The position numbers were made by a program, and so were the translations under genes. A stretch of DNA of 40,076 nt from Cycloclasticus sp. (lineage in GTDB: Bacteria; Pseudomonadota; Gammaproteobacteria; Methylococcales; Cycloclasticaceae). The notes beneath the pieces were generated by a model. The model was not told where the DNA came from. It worked only from the letters and a program-made list of their open reading frames with translations, and searched no databases. Position 1 is the first letter of the stretch. Each line of letters starts with the position of its first letter. The stretch is from contig JAGPVU010000097.1 of the NCBI GenBank assembly GCA_018066825.1, forward strand, positions 1-40,076. The letters run 5' to 3'. Below, in pieces: positions 32,575-39,965 of the stretch.

Positions 32575-33570
32575 ATGTACACGGATGACGATTTAGAAAA
32601 CGCAATAACTCAAGGCGTCTTGACAAAAGAGGCAGTGCAAAACTTTCGCTCACACATGGCCTCGCAAAGCGCTACCCAAGCGGTAGATGAGGAAAACTTC
32701 AAATTAGTCGCTAGTTTTAACGATATATTTGTTGTTATTGCCTGTGTTCTACTCTTGTTTTCAACCAGCTGGGTTACCCACAATGTACACCCTGCACTGG
32801 CTATGGCGTCTGTTGCTATTTTATCTTGGGGGCTGGCTGAATTTTTTGTGCTAAAACGCAAAATGGCCTTTCCTGCGATTGTTTTATTAATGACGTTTAT
32901 AGGCGGGGTATTTGCGTTAGTCCAAGCCGTTTTTGAAGGACCCTCTGACATATCATTGATGTTATCCGGCGCTGTTTCATCACTGGCGGCGTGGCTTCAC
33001 TGGCAGCGCTTTAAGGTGCCCATAACGGTGGCAGCCGGTGCGGCGACAGCGGTCGTTTTTGCAATAGCGCTTGTTACGTATCTCGTACCTGCACTTGACA
33101 CATCTATCGCCTACTTAATGTTTGCAGCGGGTATTGGCGTTTTTTATATCGCCATGCGGTGGGACGCATCCGATTTAAGCCGGGTGTCGGGTAAATCGGA
33201 TGTTGCCTTTTGGCTGCATTTGATTGCTGCGCCACTTATCGTGCACCCGATATTTACAAACCTTGGCATACTAGATGGGAATGATAGTTTTTTAAGCGTT
33301 CTAACCGTTGTTAGCTTATATGTCCTGCTGTCGATTATATCGATCGGCATTGATCGACGCGCTTTTATGGTGTCGTCTCTAGCTTACGTGCTTTATGCAT
33401 TGACTGAATTATTTAAAATTTATGGTTTTGCCGGCGATAGCTTTGCTTATGTCGGCGTGATTATTGGCTTTTCATTACTTTTACTGTCAGGCTTCTGGCA
33501 CAAGACACGTAGCCTCTTATATACAATAATGCCAAGTTATATCCAAAAAAACGTGCCCGCGATAAAATAA
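32575..33570 (+). CDS. Multi-pass membrane protein with a short cytosolic N-terminal domain
   Basis: 331 residues: the first 45 are polar (TDDDLENAITQGVLTKEAVQNFRSHM), then about ten hydrophobic segments follow in tight succession up to residue 315. The layout of a short helical N-terminal domain followed by 8-10 helices recalls the DUF2157 group of membrane proteins, but I cannot confirm it. A single charged interruption (RWDASDLSRVSGKSD near 195-209) looks like a cytosolic loop. AGAGACC upstream is a weak ribosome site. Function unknown. Confidence 0.72.
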   Translation: MYTDDDLENAITQGVLTKEAVQNFRSHMASQSATQAVDEENFKLVASFNDIFVVIACVLLLFSTSWVTHNVHPALAMASVAILSWGLAEFFVLKRKMAFPAIVLLMTFIGGVFALVQAVFEGPSDISLMLSGAVSSLAAWLHWQRFKVPITVAAGAATAVVFAIALVTYLVPALDTSIAYLMFAAGIGVFYIAMRWDASDLSRVSGKSDVAFWLHLIAAPLIVHPIFTNLGILDGNDSFLSVLTVVSLYVLLSIISIGIDRRAFMVSSLAYVLYALTELFKIYGFAGDSFAYVGVIIGFSLLLLSGFWHKTRSLLYTIMPSYIQKNVPAIK

Positions 33571-33604
33571 AAAGCCTTGCCCGGCTTAATAAATCCGCTA
33601 GCTA

Positions 33605-33650
33605 CAGACTAATAAGCCGTCTGCACTCCTTTTTTATACCATCCATTTAG
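33605..33650 (+). repeat. Dispersed repeat, copy 2
   Basis: Starts CAGACTAATAAG and ends TTATACCATCCATTTAG. It is the partner of 31239-31285, 2.3 kb away, in the same orientation and also in an intergenic region. Confidence 0.55.
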
Positions 33651-33735
33651 GCGCATCCGCTCAAGAAAAGCCTGCCGACCCAGGCAAATGTAACAATGGG
33701 TTAAAAAACGGTTATCATAGCCTTTATGCACCCTT

Positions 33736-33744
33736 TGCTATAAG
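33736..33744 (+). promoter_or_regulatory. Candidate extended -10 promoter of the cold-shock gene
   Basis: TGCTATAAG (TG-n-TATAAG) would start a transcript near 33751 and give a leader of about 140 bases, similar in size to the regulated leaders of cspA-type genes. No clear -35 or cold-box sequence is seen. Confidence 0.35.
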
Positions 33745-33891
33745 CTGTACAATGCTATCTGTTGTAGTTGCTGTAATAGCTACACGTAAACTACGTTTAG
33801 TAAGGGCACGCAATAGATTCAACTATCTGTTTTTGTAATGGTGATAGCAAATACAGACTTACATTTTTCACTATAAAGCAGAGGAAAGAAG

Positions 33892-34098
33892 ATGAGTAAA
33901 GGTACAGTAAAGTGGTTTAATGCAGACAAAGGTTTCGGTTTTATTACCCCAGAAGACGGCGGAAAAGACCTTTTCGTTCATCATTCAGAAATTCAAGCGG
34001 GCGGTCAATACGCAACATTGAATGATGGTCAAGAAGTTGAGTTTGAAGTGGGCCAAGGTCAAAAAGGTCCATGTGCAACCAAAGTTCAGGCTTTGTAA
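33892..34098 (+). CDS. Cold-shock domain protein, CspA family
   Basis: A 68-residue single cold-shock domain, an RNA chaperone that melts secondary structure in mRNA. RNP1 (KGFGFITP, residues 13-20) and RNP2 (LFVHHSEI, about 27-34) are intact, and KGTVKWFNADKGFG is the classic start. AGAGGAAAG stands directly before the ATG. The long structured leader suggests post-transcriptional control. Which Csp paralogue this is cannot be decided. Confidence 0.95.
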   Translation: MSKGTVKWFNADKGFGFITPEDGGKDLFVHHSEIQAGGQYATLNDGQEVEFEVGQGQKGPCATKVQAL

Positions 34099-34125
34099 GC
34101 AACAAACCACATAAAACAAAAAGTT

Positions 34126-34186
34126 CATGCTGAAAACCGCCCGTTGCGGTCTTCAAAAATAGGTCTACACTCACGTTTTCAGCATG
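34126..34186. repeat. 12-bp perfect inverted repeat enclosing an inner hairpin, downstream of the cold-shock gene
   Basis: CATGCTGAAAAC (34126-34137) is the exact reverse complement of GTTTTCAGCATG (34175-34186), 37 bases apart. Between them ACCGC (34136-34140) and GCGGT (34146-34150) make a second small hairpin. No T-run follows. It could be the folded 3' end of the csp mRNA, a small RNA, or a tiny non-autonomous element. Confidence 0.55.
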
Positions 34187-34270
34187 GCTTGGCGTTAAGT
34201 TTTAGCATTAAAAGCATTTCATCTGGTTCGACTAGAGGCATTCAACATGGCAATGGGTTCAGGCACTGAA

Positions 34271-34462
34271 ATGAAAATTATTAGTCTTGTCTTGATCGTT
34301 TTAGGCCTTGGCCTTGCGGCATGGGGCCATCAACTATCCGATTCTGTCGGTTCTCAATTAACTCAAGCGGTTACAGGTTCGGATACCGACAAAGTCATGA
34401 CGCTTTACATTGCTGGGGTTGCCAGTTTTGTTGTTGGCATCTACCTTTTCACCAGAAATTGA
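34271..34462 (+). CDS. DUF3185-like small membrane protein
   Basis: About 63 residues with two membrane helices (MKIISLVLIVLGLGLAAWG and VMTLYIAGVASFVVGIYLF) around DSVGSQLTQAVTGSDTDKV. The SDSVGSQL and GSPTDKT-like words are typical of DUF3185, a family of unknown function. Starts at ATG 34271 (AGG 7 bases before) or ATG 34247 (GAGG 9 bases before) are possible; the former matches the family length. It ends 13 bases before the next small membrane-protein gene. Confidence 0.75.
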   Translation: MKIISLVLIVLGLGLAAWGHQLSDSVGSQLTQAVTGSDTDKVMTLYIAGVASFVVGIYLFTRN

Positions 34463-34475
34463 CGCCGGAGGCGAC

Positions 34476-34727
34476 ATGGACATTATTAGCTTAATCATAT
34501 TTCTAGCCATTGGAGCGCTCGCGGGTTGGCTTGCTGGCAATATAATGAAGGGCCGGGGATTTGGTGTCTTAGGTAATATTATTGTCGGTATTATTGGCGC
34601 CATATTGGGCGGCTTTGTCTTCAGTTTATTAGGTATATCAGCCGGAGGGATCATTGGCTCGATCATCATGGCCACTATTGGTGCTGTCATTTTGCTATAT
34701 ACCATCAGTATCGTCAAAAGGGCTTAG
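34476..34727 (+). CDS. GlsB/YeaQ/YmgE-family stress-response membrane protein
   Basis: 83 residues, three membrane helices with the glycine-rich signature of the GlsB/YeaQ/YmgE (transglycosylase-associated) family: IGALAGWLAGNIMKGRGFGVLGNIIVGIIGAILGGFVF. The start at ATG 34476 follows a perfect GGAGG 5-6 bases upstream, which excludes the longer frame that begins inside the previous gene. Proteins of this family are often induced by stress and stationary phase; their activity is unknown. It is probably co-transcribed with the DUF3185-like gene. Confidence 0.85.
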   Translation: MDIISLIIFLAIGALAGWLAGNIMKGRGFGVLGNIIVGIIGAILGGFVFSLLGISAGGIIGSIIMATIGAVILLYTISIVKRA

Positions 34728-34893
34728 TTCTAAAGCAAATTAGCAAGCTGTTAACTACGTTGATAGGCAAAACGATTTACACTGAACACTTCATCGCTTA
34801 TCTGACCCTGAGGCTTGATACAACCACCACTGATACTTCGTTCCGCAGCCTGACGCGCCGGATCATTCCTAATAGCTTGCTCAGCACACTAAG

Positions 34894-36264
34894 ATGAGCA
34901 ACGACTCTAAAAATGCATTACAGCGTGGTCTGGAAAATATTCAAGACCCATTTTCTAACTTCATTCGCGCCCAGACAACTTCCAGCCTCTTTCTTCTGAT
35001 CGCTACACTGGCCGCCCTTTGGTGGGCAAACTCAGCCTATTCTTCTAGCTACCAGAACCTGATACACACACCAATTGGTTTTTTTGTCGCCAAATTTCAG
35101 CTACAGGCGTCTCTCAAACACATTATTAATGATGGTTTGATGGTGGTATTTTTCTTTCTTCTTGGACTTGAAATCAAACGTGAGGTGCTCGCCGGAGACC
35201 TTGCTCAACCAGAAAATAGACGCATGTTGATTTTCTGTGCCGTCGGTGGAATGGTCTGCCCAGCTGTGATTTATTCCTTATTCAACTGGTCATTCGACTC
35301 GCAGATTGGATGGGGTATACCCATGGCAACCGATACCGCGTTTGCGCTGGGTGTCCTCACTCTTGTGAGAAAACAGATGCCTACTAGCCTCATAGCTTTC
35401 ATTGTTGGCCTTGCTATTGTGGACGATGTCGGCGCGATTTTGGTCATTGCATTATTTTACACTCAAGAAATATCTGTCATACACCTGTCTGGCGCCTTTG
35501 CGCTTATTGCATTTTTAGCAGCAGCCAATTACGCCGGCGTACGACAGCCATTTTTCTATATTATCGCCGCTGTTGCTGTCTGGTGGATGATGCTCAAGTC
35601 CGGCGTCCATCCTACGGTGGCAGGCGTCGCTATTGCCTTAACAGTACCTGCCCGACCCCAATTATCATCAGCTAAACTGCTTAATAAGGCGAAATCAACT
35701 ATCAGTTCACTACAGACAAAAACAACCCAGATGGATGTACTCGCTAGCAAGCGGGACCACGAACAAGTACTAGAGGTTCGCGATTTTGCGGAACGCGCCA
35801 GCACTCCCCTACGCCGTTGGGAATACGCATTGGACTTACCGGTAGCCTTATTTATCTTACCCTTGTTTGCGTTGACTAATGCCGGCGTTACATTTAGTTT
35901 AAGCTCATTTATCGACAGCCTTCAACATCCCGTTGGATTAGGCGTTATTAGTGGCCTTGTCATTGGTAAGTTTATTGGTATTTCCGGTGCTTGCTGGCTT
36001 GCGCTACGTTACAACATTGGCTGCTTACCAGAGGGTGTTAATTTTCAACATATCATCGGCGTATCATTCATCGCGGGGATCGGGTTCACCATGTCTACTT
36101 TTATCGCCGCGCTAGGTTTTGACGCGCAACCCGAACATCTGCATAACGCAAAAACATCGATCTTGGTCGCCTCAGTTCTTTCCGCCATGCTGGGCGTTTT
36201 ATATATTCGATTCGTCGCTACAAAAAAAGCACTCAATACGTCAGCAAAAAACAGTGTGCATTAA
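34894..36264 (+). CDS. nhaA: Na+/H+ antiporter NhaA
   Basis: A 456-residue inner-membrane antiporter that expels Na+ in exchange for H+. The ion-site aspartates stand in ATDTAFALGV (Asp147) and IVDDVGAILV (Asp177-Asp178), matching Asp133 and Asp163-164 of E. coli. Other family blocks are FFFLLGLEIKREVLAGDL and IGFTMSTFIAALGF. It is longer than the 388-residue E. coli form, mainly through a charged central loop (about 255-305: KLLNKAKSTISSLQTKTTQ and SKRDHEQVLEVRDFAERA). The start is ATG with no clear ribosome site. It has its own gaps on both sides. Confidence 0.94.
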   Translation: MSNDSKNALQRGLENIQDPFSNFIRAQTTSSLFLLIATLAALWWANSAYSSSYQNLIHTPIGFFVAKFQLQASLKHIINDGLMVVFFFLLGLEIKREVLAGDLAQPENRRMLIFCAVGGMVCPAVIYSLFNWSFDSQIGWGIPMATDTAFALGVLTLVRKQMPTSLIAFIVGLAIVDDVGAILVIALFYTQEISVIHLSGAFALIAFLAAANYAGVRQPFFYIIAAVAVWWMMLKSGVHPTVAGVAIALTVPARPQLSSAKLLNKAKSTISSLQTKTTQMDVLASKRDHEQVLEVRDFAERASTPLRRWEYALDLPVALFILPLFALTNAGVTFSLSSFIDSLQHPVGLGVISGLVIGKFIGISGACWLALRYNIGCLPEGVNFQHIIGVSFIAGIGFTMSTFIAALGFDAQPEHLHNAKTSILVASVLSAMLGVLYIRFVATKKALNTSAKNSVH

Positions 36265-36283
36265 AGGCGCCACTTAGCAATAA

Positions 36284-36303
36284 GCCCCATTTAAAAAAGG
36301 GGC
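36284..36303 (+). terminator. Weak stem-loop after nhaA
   Basis: GCCCC (36284-36288) pairs with GGGGC (36299-36303) around ATTTAAAAAA and is followed by CTTCCTT. The stem is short and the T-tract poor. Confidence 0.35.
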
Positions 36304-36426
36304 CTTCCTTAGATACAATATTGCAACGCTACGTTATATCCTCAATAATGGCCTAATAAGCGCACCGTCATGCGCATAGAAAGCCACACCTAGCTGTAGC
36401 CATAATAATTAAAAGAGGAAGCACTG

Positions 36427-36678
36427 ATGTCCGACAATACCGACCACTACTGGGCTGAAAATATTCGGCTTATTTTAAAACTGTTATTTGTTTGGTTTTT
36501 GGTTTCTTTTATCTTTGGCATTGTACTGGTAGAACAACTCAATTTAATTGAGTTTGCTGGCTTTAAATTAGGCTTTTGGTTTGCCCAGCAGGGCTCCATT
36601 ATTTCGTTTGTTATTTTGATTTTTTATTACATCAAAAAAATGGACAAACTCGACGCTAAATACAACGTGCACGACTAA
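36427..36678 (+). CDS. DUF4212 small subunit of a sodium:solute symporter
   Basis: An 83-residue protein with two membrane helices (about 15-37 and 55-73) and the family words HYWAENIRLILKLLFVWFLVSF and FWFAQQGSIISFVILIFYYIKKMD. DUF4212 proteins are encoded directly before a large SSS symporter and are thought to be a small subunit of it. AGAGGAAG is the ribosome site. The symporter gene starts 5 bases after the stop. Confidence 0.9.
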   Translation: MSDNTDHYWAENIRLILKLLFVWFLVSFIFGIVLVEQLNLIEFAGFKLGFWFAQQGSIISFVILIFYYIKKMDKLDAKYNVHD

Positions 36679-36683
36679 GCATT

Positions 36684-38507
36684 ATGGACTTACAGATACT
36701 GACATACTTAGTGGTGGGCGCAACGTTTGCGCTTTACATTGGCATTGCTGTTTGGGCCAAAGCAAAAACCACCGGCGATTTTTACATCGCGGGAAAGGGC
36801 GTTCACCCCGTGGTCAATGGCATGGCCACCGCAGCGGACTGGATGTCTGCCGCGTCGTTTATTTCCCTCGCTGGGCTTATCTCCTACCTGGGTTATGAGG
36901 CGGGTATGTACCTGATGGGCTGGACCGGCGGTTATGTCTTACTGGCAATGTTACTCGCGCCCTATTTGCGTAAATTTGGCAAGTTTACCGTACCCGAATT
37001 TATAAGCGAACGTTATTATTCACGTGCTGCACGGGTTATTGCAGTGGTCTGTTTAATCTTTATTTCCTTTACTTACGTGGCCGGACAAATGCGCGGCGTG
37101 GGGATCGTGTTTTCACGCTTTTTAGAACTACCCATTGATAAAGGCCTCTATTTAGGCATGGGGATCGTTTTTATCTATTCAGTTATTGGTGGCATGAAGG
37201 GCATTACCTACACCCAAGTGGCGCAATATGTAGTGCTGATGTTTGCCTACTCGGTGCCTGCTATTTTTATGGCTATACAGTTTACTGGCAACCCGGTTCC
37301 GCAACTGGCTTTTGGCAGCCAAATGTCGGATGGCTCTGGTTTTTTACTCGACGCCTTGGATAAAACACTGATTGATTTAGGCTTTAGCTCGTACACCGAA
37401 CCCTTTAATGATAAATCGATGATCGACGTATTGGCAATTACCCTTGCACTGATGGTGGGCACCGCCGGTTTACCCCATGTCATCGTGCGCTTCTTTACCG
37501 TACCCAAGGTCTCAGATGCGCGAAAATCGGCTGGCTGGGCATTAATTTTTATCGCCTTGCTTTACACCACCGCCCCCGTCGTTGGCTCACTCAGTCGCCT
37601 AAATGTTATAAACAGCATTAATGGCCCGGAAAACACCGGCACCACCTACACTCAGATGCCCAGCTGGTTTAAGACCTGGGAAAACTCTGGCCTGCTGGCG
37701 TGGTTTGATCATAACAACGACGGCAAACTGCAGTACGCAGCAGGCGACGCCTTTGTCGGTAAACCCAATTTTGATGACCTGGCACGTGGCGCACACGGCG
37801 AACGCGTTATTAACAATCCCTCTACTGGTGAGATTGTTAACGGCGCACCGTTTGCTAACGAGATTTACATTGATCGTGACATTATGGTGCTCGCCAACCC
37901 TGAAATGGCTCAATTACCCAACTGGGTGATTGCGCTGATTGCTGCGGGTGGTGTTGCCGCTGCCTTGTCTACCGCTGCTGGGCTGCTATTGGTTATTTCG
38001 GCCAGTATTTCGCACGATTTACTAAAAAGTACCTTTATGCATAACATTAGCGAAAAAAATGAACTTCGCGCTAGCCGAGTTACCGCGGCCTTTGCGATTT
38101 TAATTGCCGGTTATTTGGGGCTACACCCGCCCGCCTTTGTGGCGCAAGTGGTCGCCTTTGCCTTTGGTTTAGCGGCCTCGTCTTTGTTCCCGGTGCTGGT
38201 AATGGGTATCTTTAGCAAACGGATCAATAAATACGGCGCCATTTGCGGCATGCTCACAGGCCTTGTTTTCACCATGGGCTACATCATTTACTTTAAAGGC
38301 ATCTTTATTGAACCCATGGCGGCCAATACATCCGACAACTGGTTGTTTGGCATTTCGCCAGAAGGTATTGGCTCAATCGGTATGTGCTTAAACTTTTTGG
38401 TGGCTTTTAGCGTGTCATACCTTACCCCGCCACCCCCGCAAAGCGTACAAGATATGGTGGAGCGCATTCGCTTACCGAACGCAGCTGCCGCAGCGCACGA
38501 TCATTAA
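36684..38507 (+). CDS. Sodium:solute symporter family protein (acetate/monocarboxylate-type)
   Basis: A 607-residue SSS transporter of the ActP-like branch that pairs with DUF4212. About 13 membrane segments are visible, with TAADWMSAASFISLAGLISYLGYEAGMYL in helices 1-2, YVAGQMRGVGIVFSRFL, GTAGLPHVIVRFFTVP and GGVAAALSTAAGLLLVISASISHDLL. A large soluble insertion (about 312-405) has an EF-hand-like loop, DHNNDGKLQY, at residues 342-351. The substrate is probably a small carboxylate such as acetate, but it cannot be fixed from sequence. The gene belongs to a two-gene operon with the DUF4212 gene. Confidence 0.88.
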   Translation: MDLQILTYLVVGATFALYIGIAVWAKAKTTGDFYIAGKGVHPVVNGMATAADWMSAASFISLAGLISYLGYEAGMYLMGWTGGYVLLAMLLAPYLRKFGKFTVPEFISERYYSRAARVIAVVCLIFISFTYVAGQMRGVGIVFSRFLELPIDKGLYLGMGIVFIYSVIGGMKGITYTQVAQYVVLMFAYSVPAIFMAIQFTGNPVPQLAFGSQMSDGSGFLLDALDKTLIDLGFSSYTEPFNDKSMIDVLAITLALMVGTAGLPHVIVRFFTVPKVSDARKSAGWALIFIALLYTTAPVVGSLSRLNVINSINGPENTGTTYTQMPSWFKTWENSGLLAWFDHNNDGKLQYAAGDAFVGKPNFDDLARGAHGERVINNPSTGEIVNGAPFANEIYIDRDIMVLANPEMAQLPNWVIALIAAGGVAAALSTAAGLLLVISASISHDLLKSTFMHNISEKNELRASRVTAAFAILIAGYLGLHPPAFVAQVVAFAFGLAASSLFPVLVMGIFSKRINKYGAICGMLTGLVFTMGYIIYFKGIFIEPMAANTSDNWLFGISPEGIGSIGMCLNFLVAFSVSYLTPPPPQSVQDMVERIRLPNAAAAAHDH

Positions 38508-38531
38508 TCGCCGTGCGTCTTTAAGCTGGCC

Positions 38532-38999
38532 GTGACCGATTCCCTGCAAACCATTTGGGTCGATGCCGACGCCTGCCCAGTGGTGATTAAAGATATGTTG
38601 TTTCGCGCCGCAGAACGCACTAAAACGCAAACCACCTTGGTGGCTAATCAAGTGGTGCGTGTGCCACCGTCGGCGTATATTTCCTTTTTACGCGTTTCAG
38701 CAGGTTTTGACGAAGCCGACAATGAAATCGTCAAACGCATGCAAGCCGGTGACCTCGTCATAACGGGCGACATTCCGCTAGCCTCCGATGTTGTCGATAA
38801 AGGCGGCATTGCGCTGAACCCACGCGGCGAACTCTATACACGGGAAAACATTAAAGATCGCTTAAACATGCGTGACTTTATGGAAACCATGCGCTCCAGC
38901 GGACTTGACGTTGGTGGCGGCCCTCCACCACTGAACAATACCGACAAACAAAACTTTGCTAATCAATTAGATAAGCTGCTAACGAAGGCCGGGCGTTAA
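38532..38999 (+). CDS. YaiI/YqxD family DUF188 protein
   Basis: A 155-residue cytosolic protein of the DUF188 family, a PIN-like/NYN-type fold suggested to act on nucleic acid. It has the family start WVDADACPVVIKDMLFRAAERT, GFDEADNEIVKRMQAGDLVITGDIPLAS and the C-terminal GGGPPPLNNTDKQNFANQLD. The acidic residues of DADACP and GDIPLA are the probable metal site. The start is GTG at 38532. A purine-poor upstream region leaves the start slightly uncertain. Confidence 0.88.
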   Translation: MTDSLQTIWVDADACPVVIKDMLFRAAERTKTQTTLVANQVVRVPPSAYISFLRVSAGFDEADNEIVKRMQAGDLVITGDIPLASDVVDKGGIALNPRGELYTRENIKDRLNMRDFMETMRSSGLDVGGGPPPLNNTDKQNFANQLDKLLTKAGR

Positions 39000-39002
39000 C
39001 TG

Positions 39003-39008
39003 TATAAT
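39003..39008 (+). promoter_or_regulatory. Candidate -10 box for efpL
   Basis: A perfect TATAAT directly after the DUF188 stop, 29-34 bases before the efpL ATG. No clear -35 box at standard spacing. Confidence 0.4.
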
Positions 39009-39036
39009 CGCGGCTATTAAAACTTAGGAAGCCATG

Positions 39037-39603
39037 ATGCCTAAAGCCAGTGATTTAAAATCCGGAATGATTGTTGAAGTGAACGACGAACCGTATTCGG
39101 TTAAAAAAATAGACGTCCGAAATCCGTCGTCACGCGGTGCGTCCACTCTCTACAAGGTGCGCTTTAACCATTTAAAAACGAAGCAAAAGCGCGACGAGAC
39201 ATTCAAAGGGGATGACTTTTTAAAAGACCTCGATTGCGAACGCGTCGCCTTGCAATATTCGTATCAGGATGGCGATAGCTATACCTTTATGAATTTAGAA
39301 AACTACGACCAATACACCGTCGATAGTGAGGTTATTGAAGATCAAATTAAATTTCTAAGCGAAGGCTTAGAAGGCATTGTTGGCATTTTGCTCGACGACA
39401 TACTGGTTGCGATTGAACTACCCACCTCCATCAGCCTACAGATTGTTGATACCGCACCGGGCATGAAAAGCGCCTCGGCGACCTCGCGCACCAAACCCGC
39501 CACCTTGACCACCGGTTTAGAAATACAAGTGCCCGAATATATCGACAACGGCGAGGTGGTTAAAGTAAACACCAGCACCGGTAAATTTCTTTCACGCGCA
39601 TAA
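39037..39603 (+). CDS. efpL: Elongation factor P-like protein EfpL (YeiP)
   Basis: EfpL is a paralogue of elongation factor P that binds stalled ribosomes and helps peptide-bond formation at proline-rich and some other motifs. The 188-residue protein has three beta-barrel domains. Loop NPSSRGASTLYK has Arg33 at the tip where EF-P carries a modified lysine, as in EfpL of E. coli. GMKSASATSRTKPATLTTGLEIQVPEYI is the C-terminal signature. Two tandem ATGs exist; the second (39037) fits both the AGGAA spacing and the Arg33 numbering. A HopJ-family gene follows after 14 bases. Confidence 0.92.
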   Translation: MPKASDLKSGMIVEVNDEPYSVKKIDVRNPSSRGASTLYKVRFNHLKTKQKRDETFKGDDFLKDLDCERVALQYSYQDGDSYTFMNLENYDQYTVDSEVIEDQIKFLSEGLEGIVGILLDDILVAIELPTSISLQIVDTAPGMKSASATSRTKPATLTTGLEIQVPEYIDNGEVVKVNTSTGKFLSRA

Positions 39604-39617
39604 ATCAGGAGGCCCTT

Positions 39618-39956
39618 ATGTCTGATGCTTTAGACCCACTTCGCCAAGCGCTGGTCTCACTAAATTTTAGTGAAACCATGGCTGTTATTGATGCCCTTTA
39701 TGACTTTAGCCCAACCGGTTTTAGCAACGGCGCAACGCGTAATGAAGCCGGTGAAAATAACGGTTCCTGTAAGCTTTTTGCCTTTGCTCAGTTAAACAAC
39801 TTTAGCGAGCCCGAAACGCTAGCGCTGTTTGGTGAATTCTTTCGTGACGTATTGGCAACGCCCGATGGGAATGATCACCAAAACATTCGACAGTTCATCA
39901 AAACCGGCTGGTCTGGCATTCGTTTTGATGCCGCTCCACTCACTGAAAAAAAATAA
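39618..39956 (+). CDS. HopJ-family protein
   Basis: A 112-residue acidic cytosolic protein. The blocks VIDALYDFSPTGFSNGATRNEAGENNGSCKLFAFAQL, TLALFGEFFRDVLATPDGNDHQNIRQF and GWSGIRFDAAPL match the HopJ family. The name comes from a Pseudomonas syringae type III effector, but the family is widespread in free-living gammaproteobacteria with no secretion system, and nothing here suggests secretion. AGGAGG stands 5-6 bases before the ATG. It lies between efpL and dbpA and may be co-transcribed with both. Confidence 0.88.
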   Translation: MSDALDPLRQALVSLNFSETMAVIDALYDFSPTGFSNGATRNEAGENNGSCKLFAFAQLNNFSEPETLALFGEFFRDVLATPDGNDHQNIRQFIKTGWSGIRFDAAPLTEKK

Positions 39957-39965
39957 TCACACCCT

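Larger units (their letters stand above)
33571..33891. other. Gene-free region and long leader of the cold-shock gene
   Basis: After a weak stem AAGCC/GGCTT (33572-33587) that may end the upstream transcript comes copy 2 of the dispersed repeat (33605-33650), then the putative csp promoter and leader. In the leader I see a hairpin at 33763-33784 (TGTAGTT/AGCTACA) and a TAAAC-TAC-GTTTA dyad at 33787-33799. No reading frame is supported. Confidence 0.5.

Noticed and set aside
34126..34186. Integron attC site reading of the inverted repeat
   Set aside because: No integrase, no GTTRRRY/RYYYAAC core pair and no gene-cassette layout are seen.
39618..39956. HopJ gene as evidence of a type III effector
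   Set aside because: The family is common in non-pathogens, and no secretion or chaperone genes are present; the name is historical.
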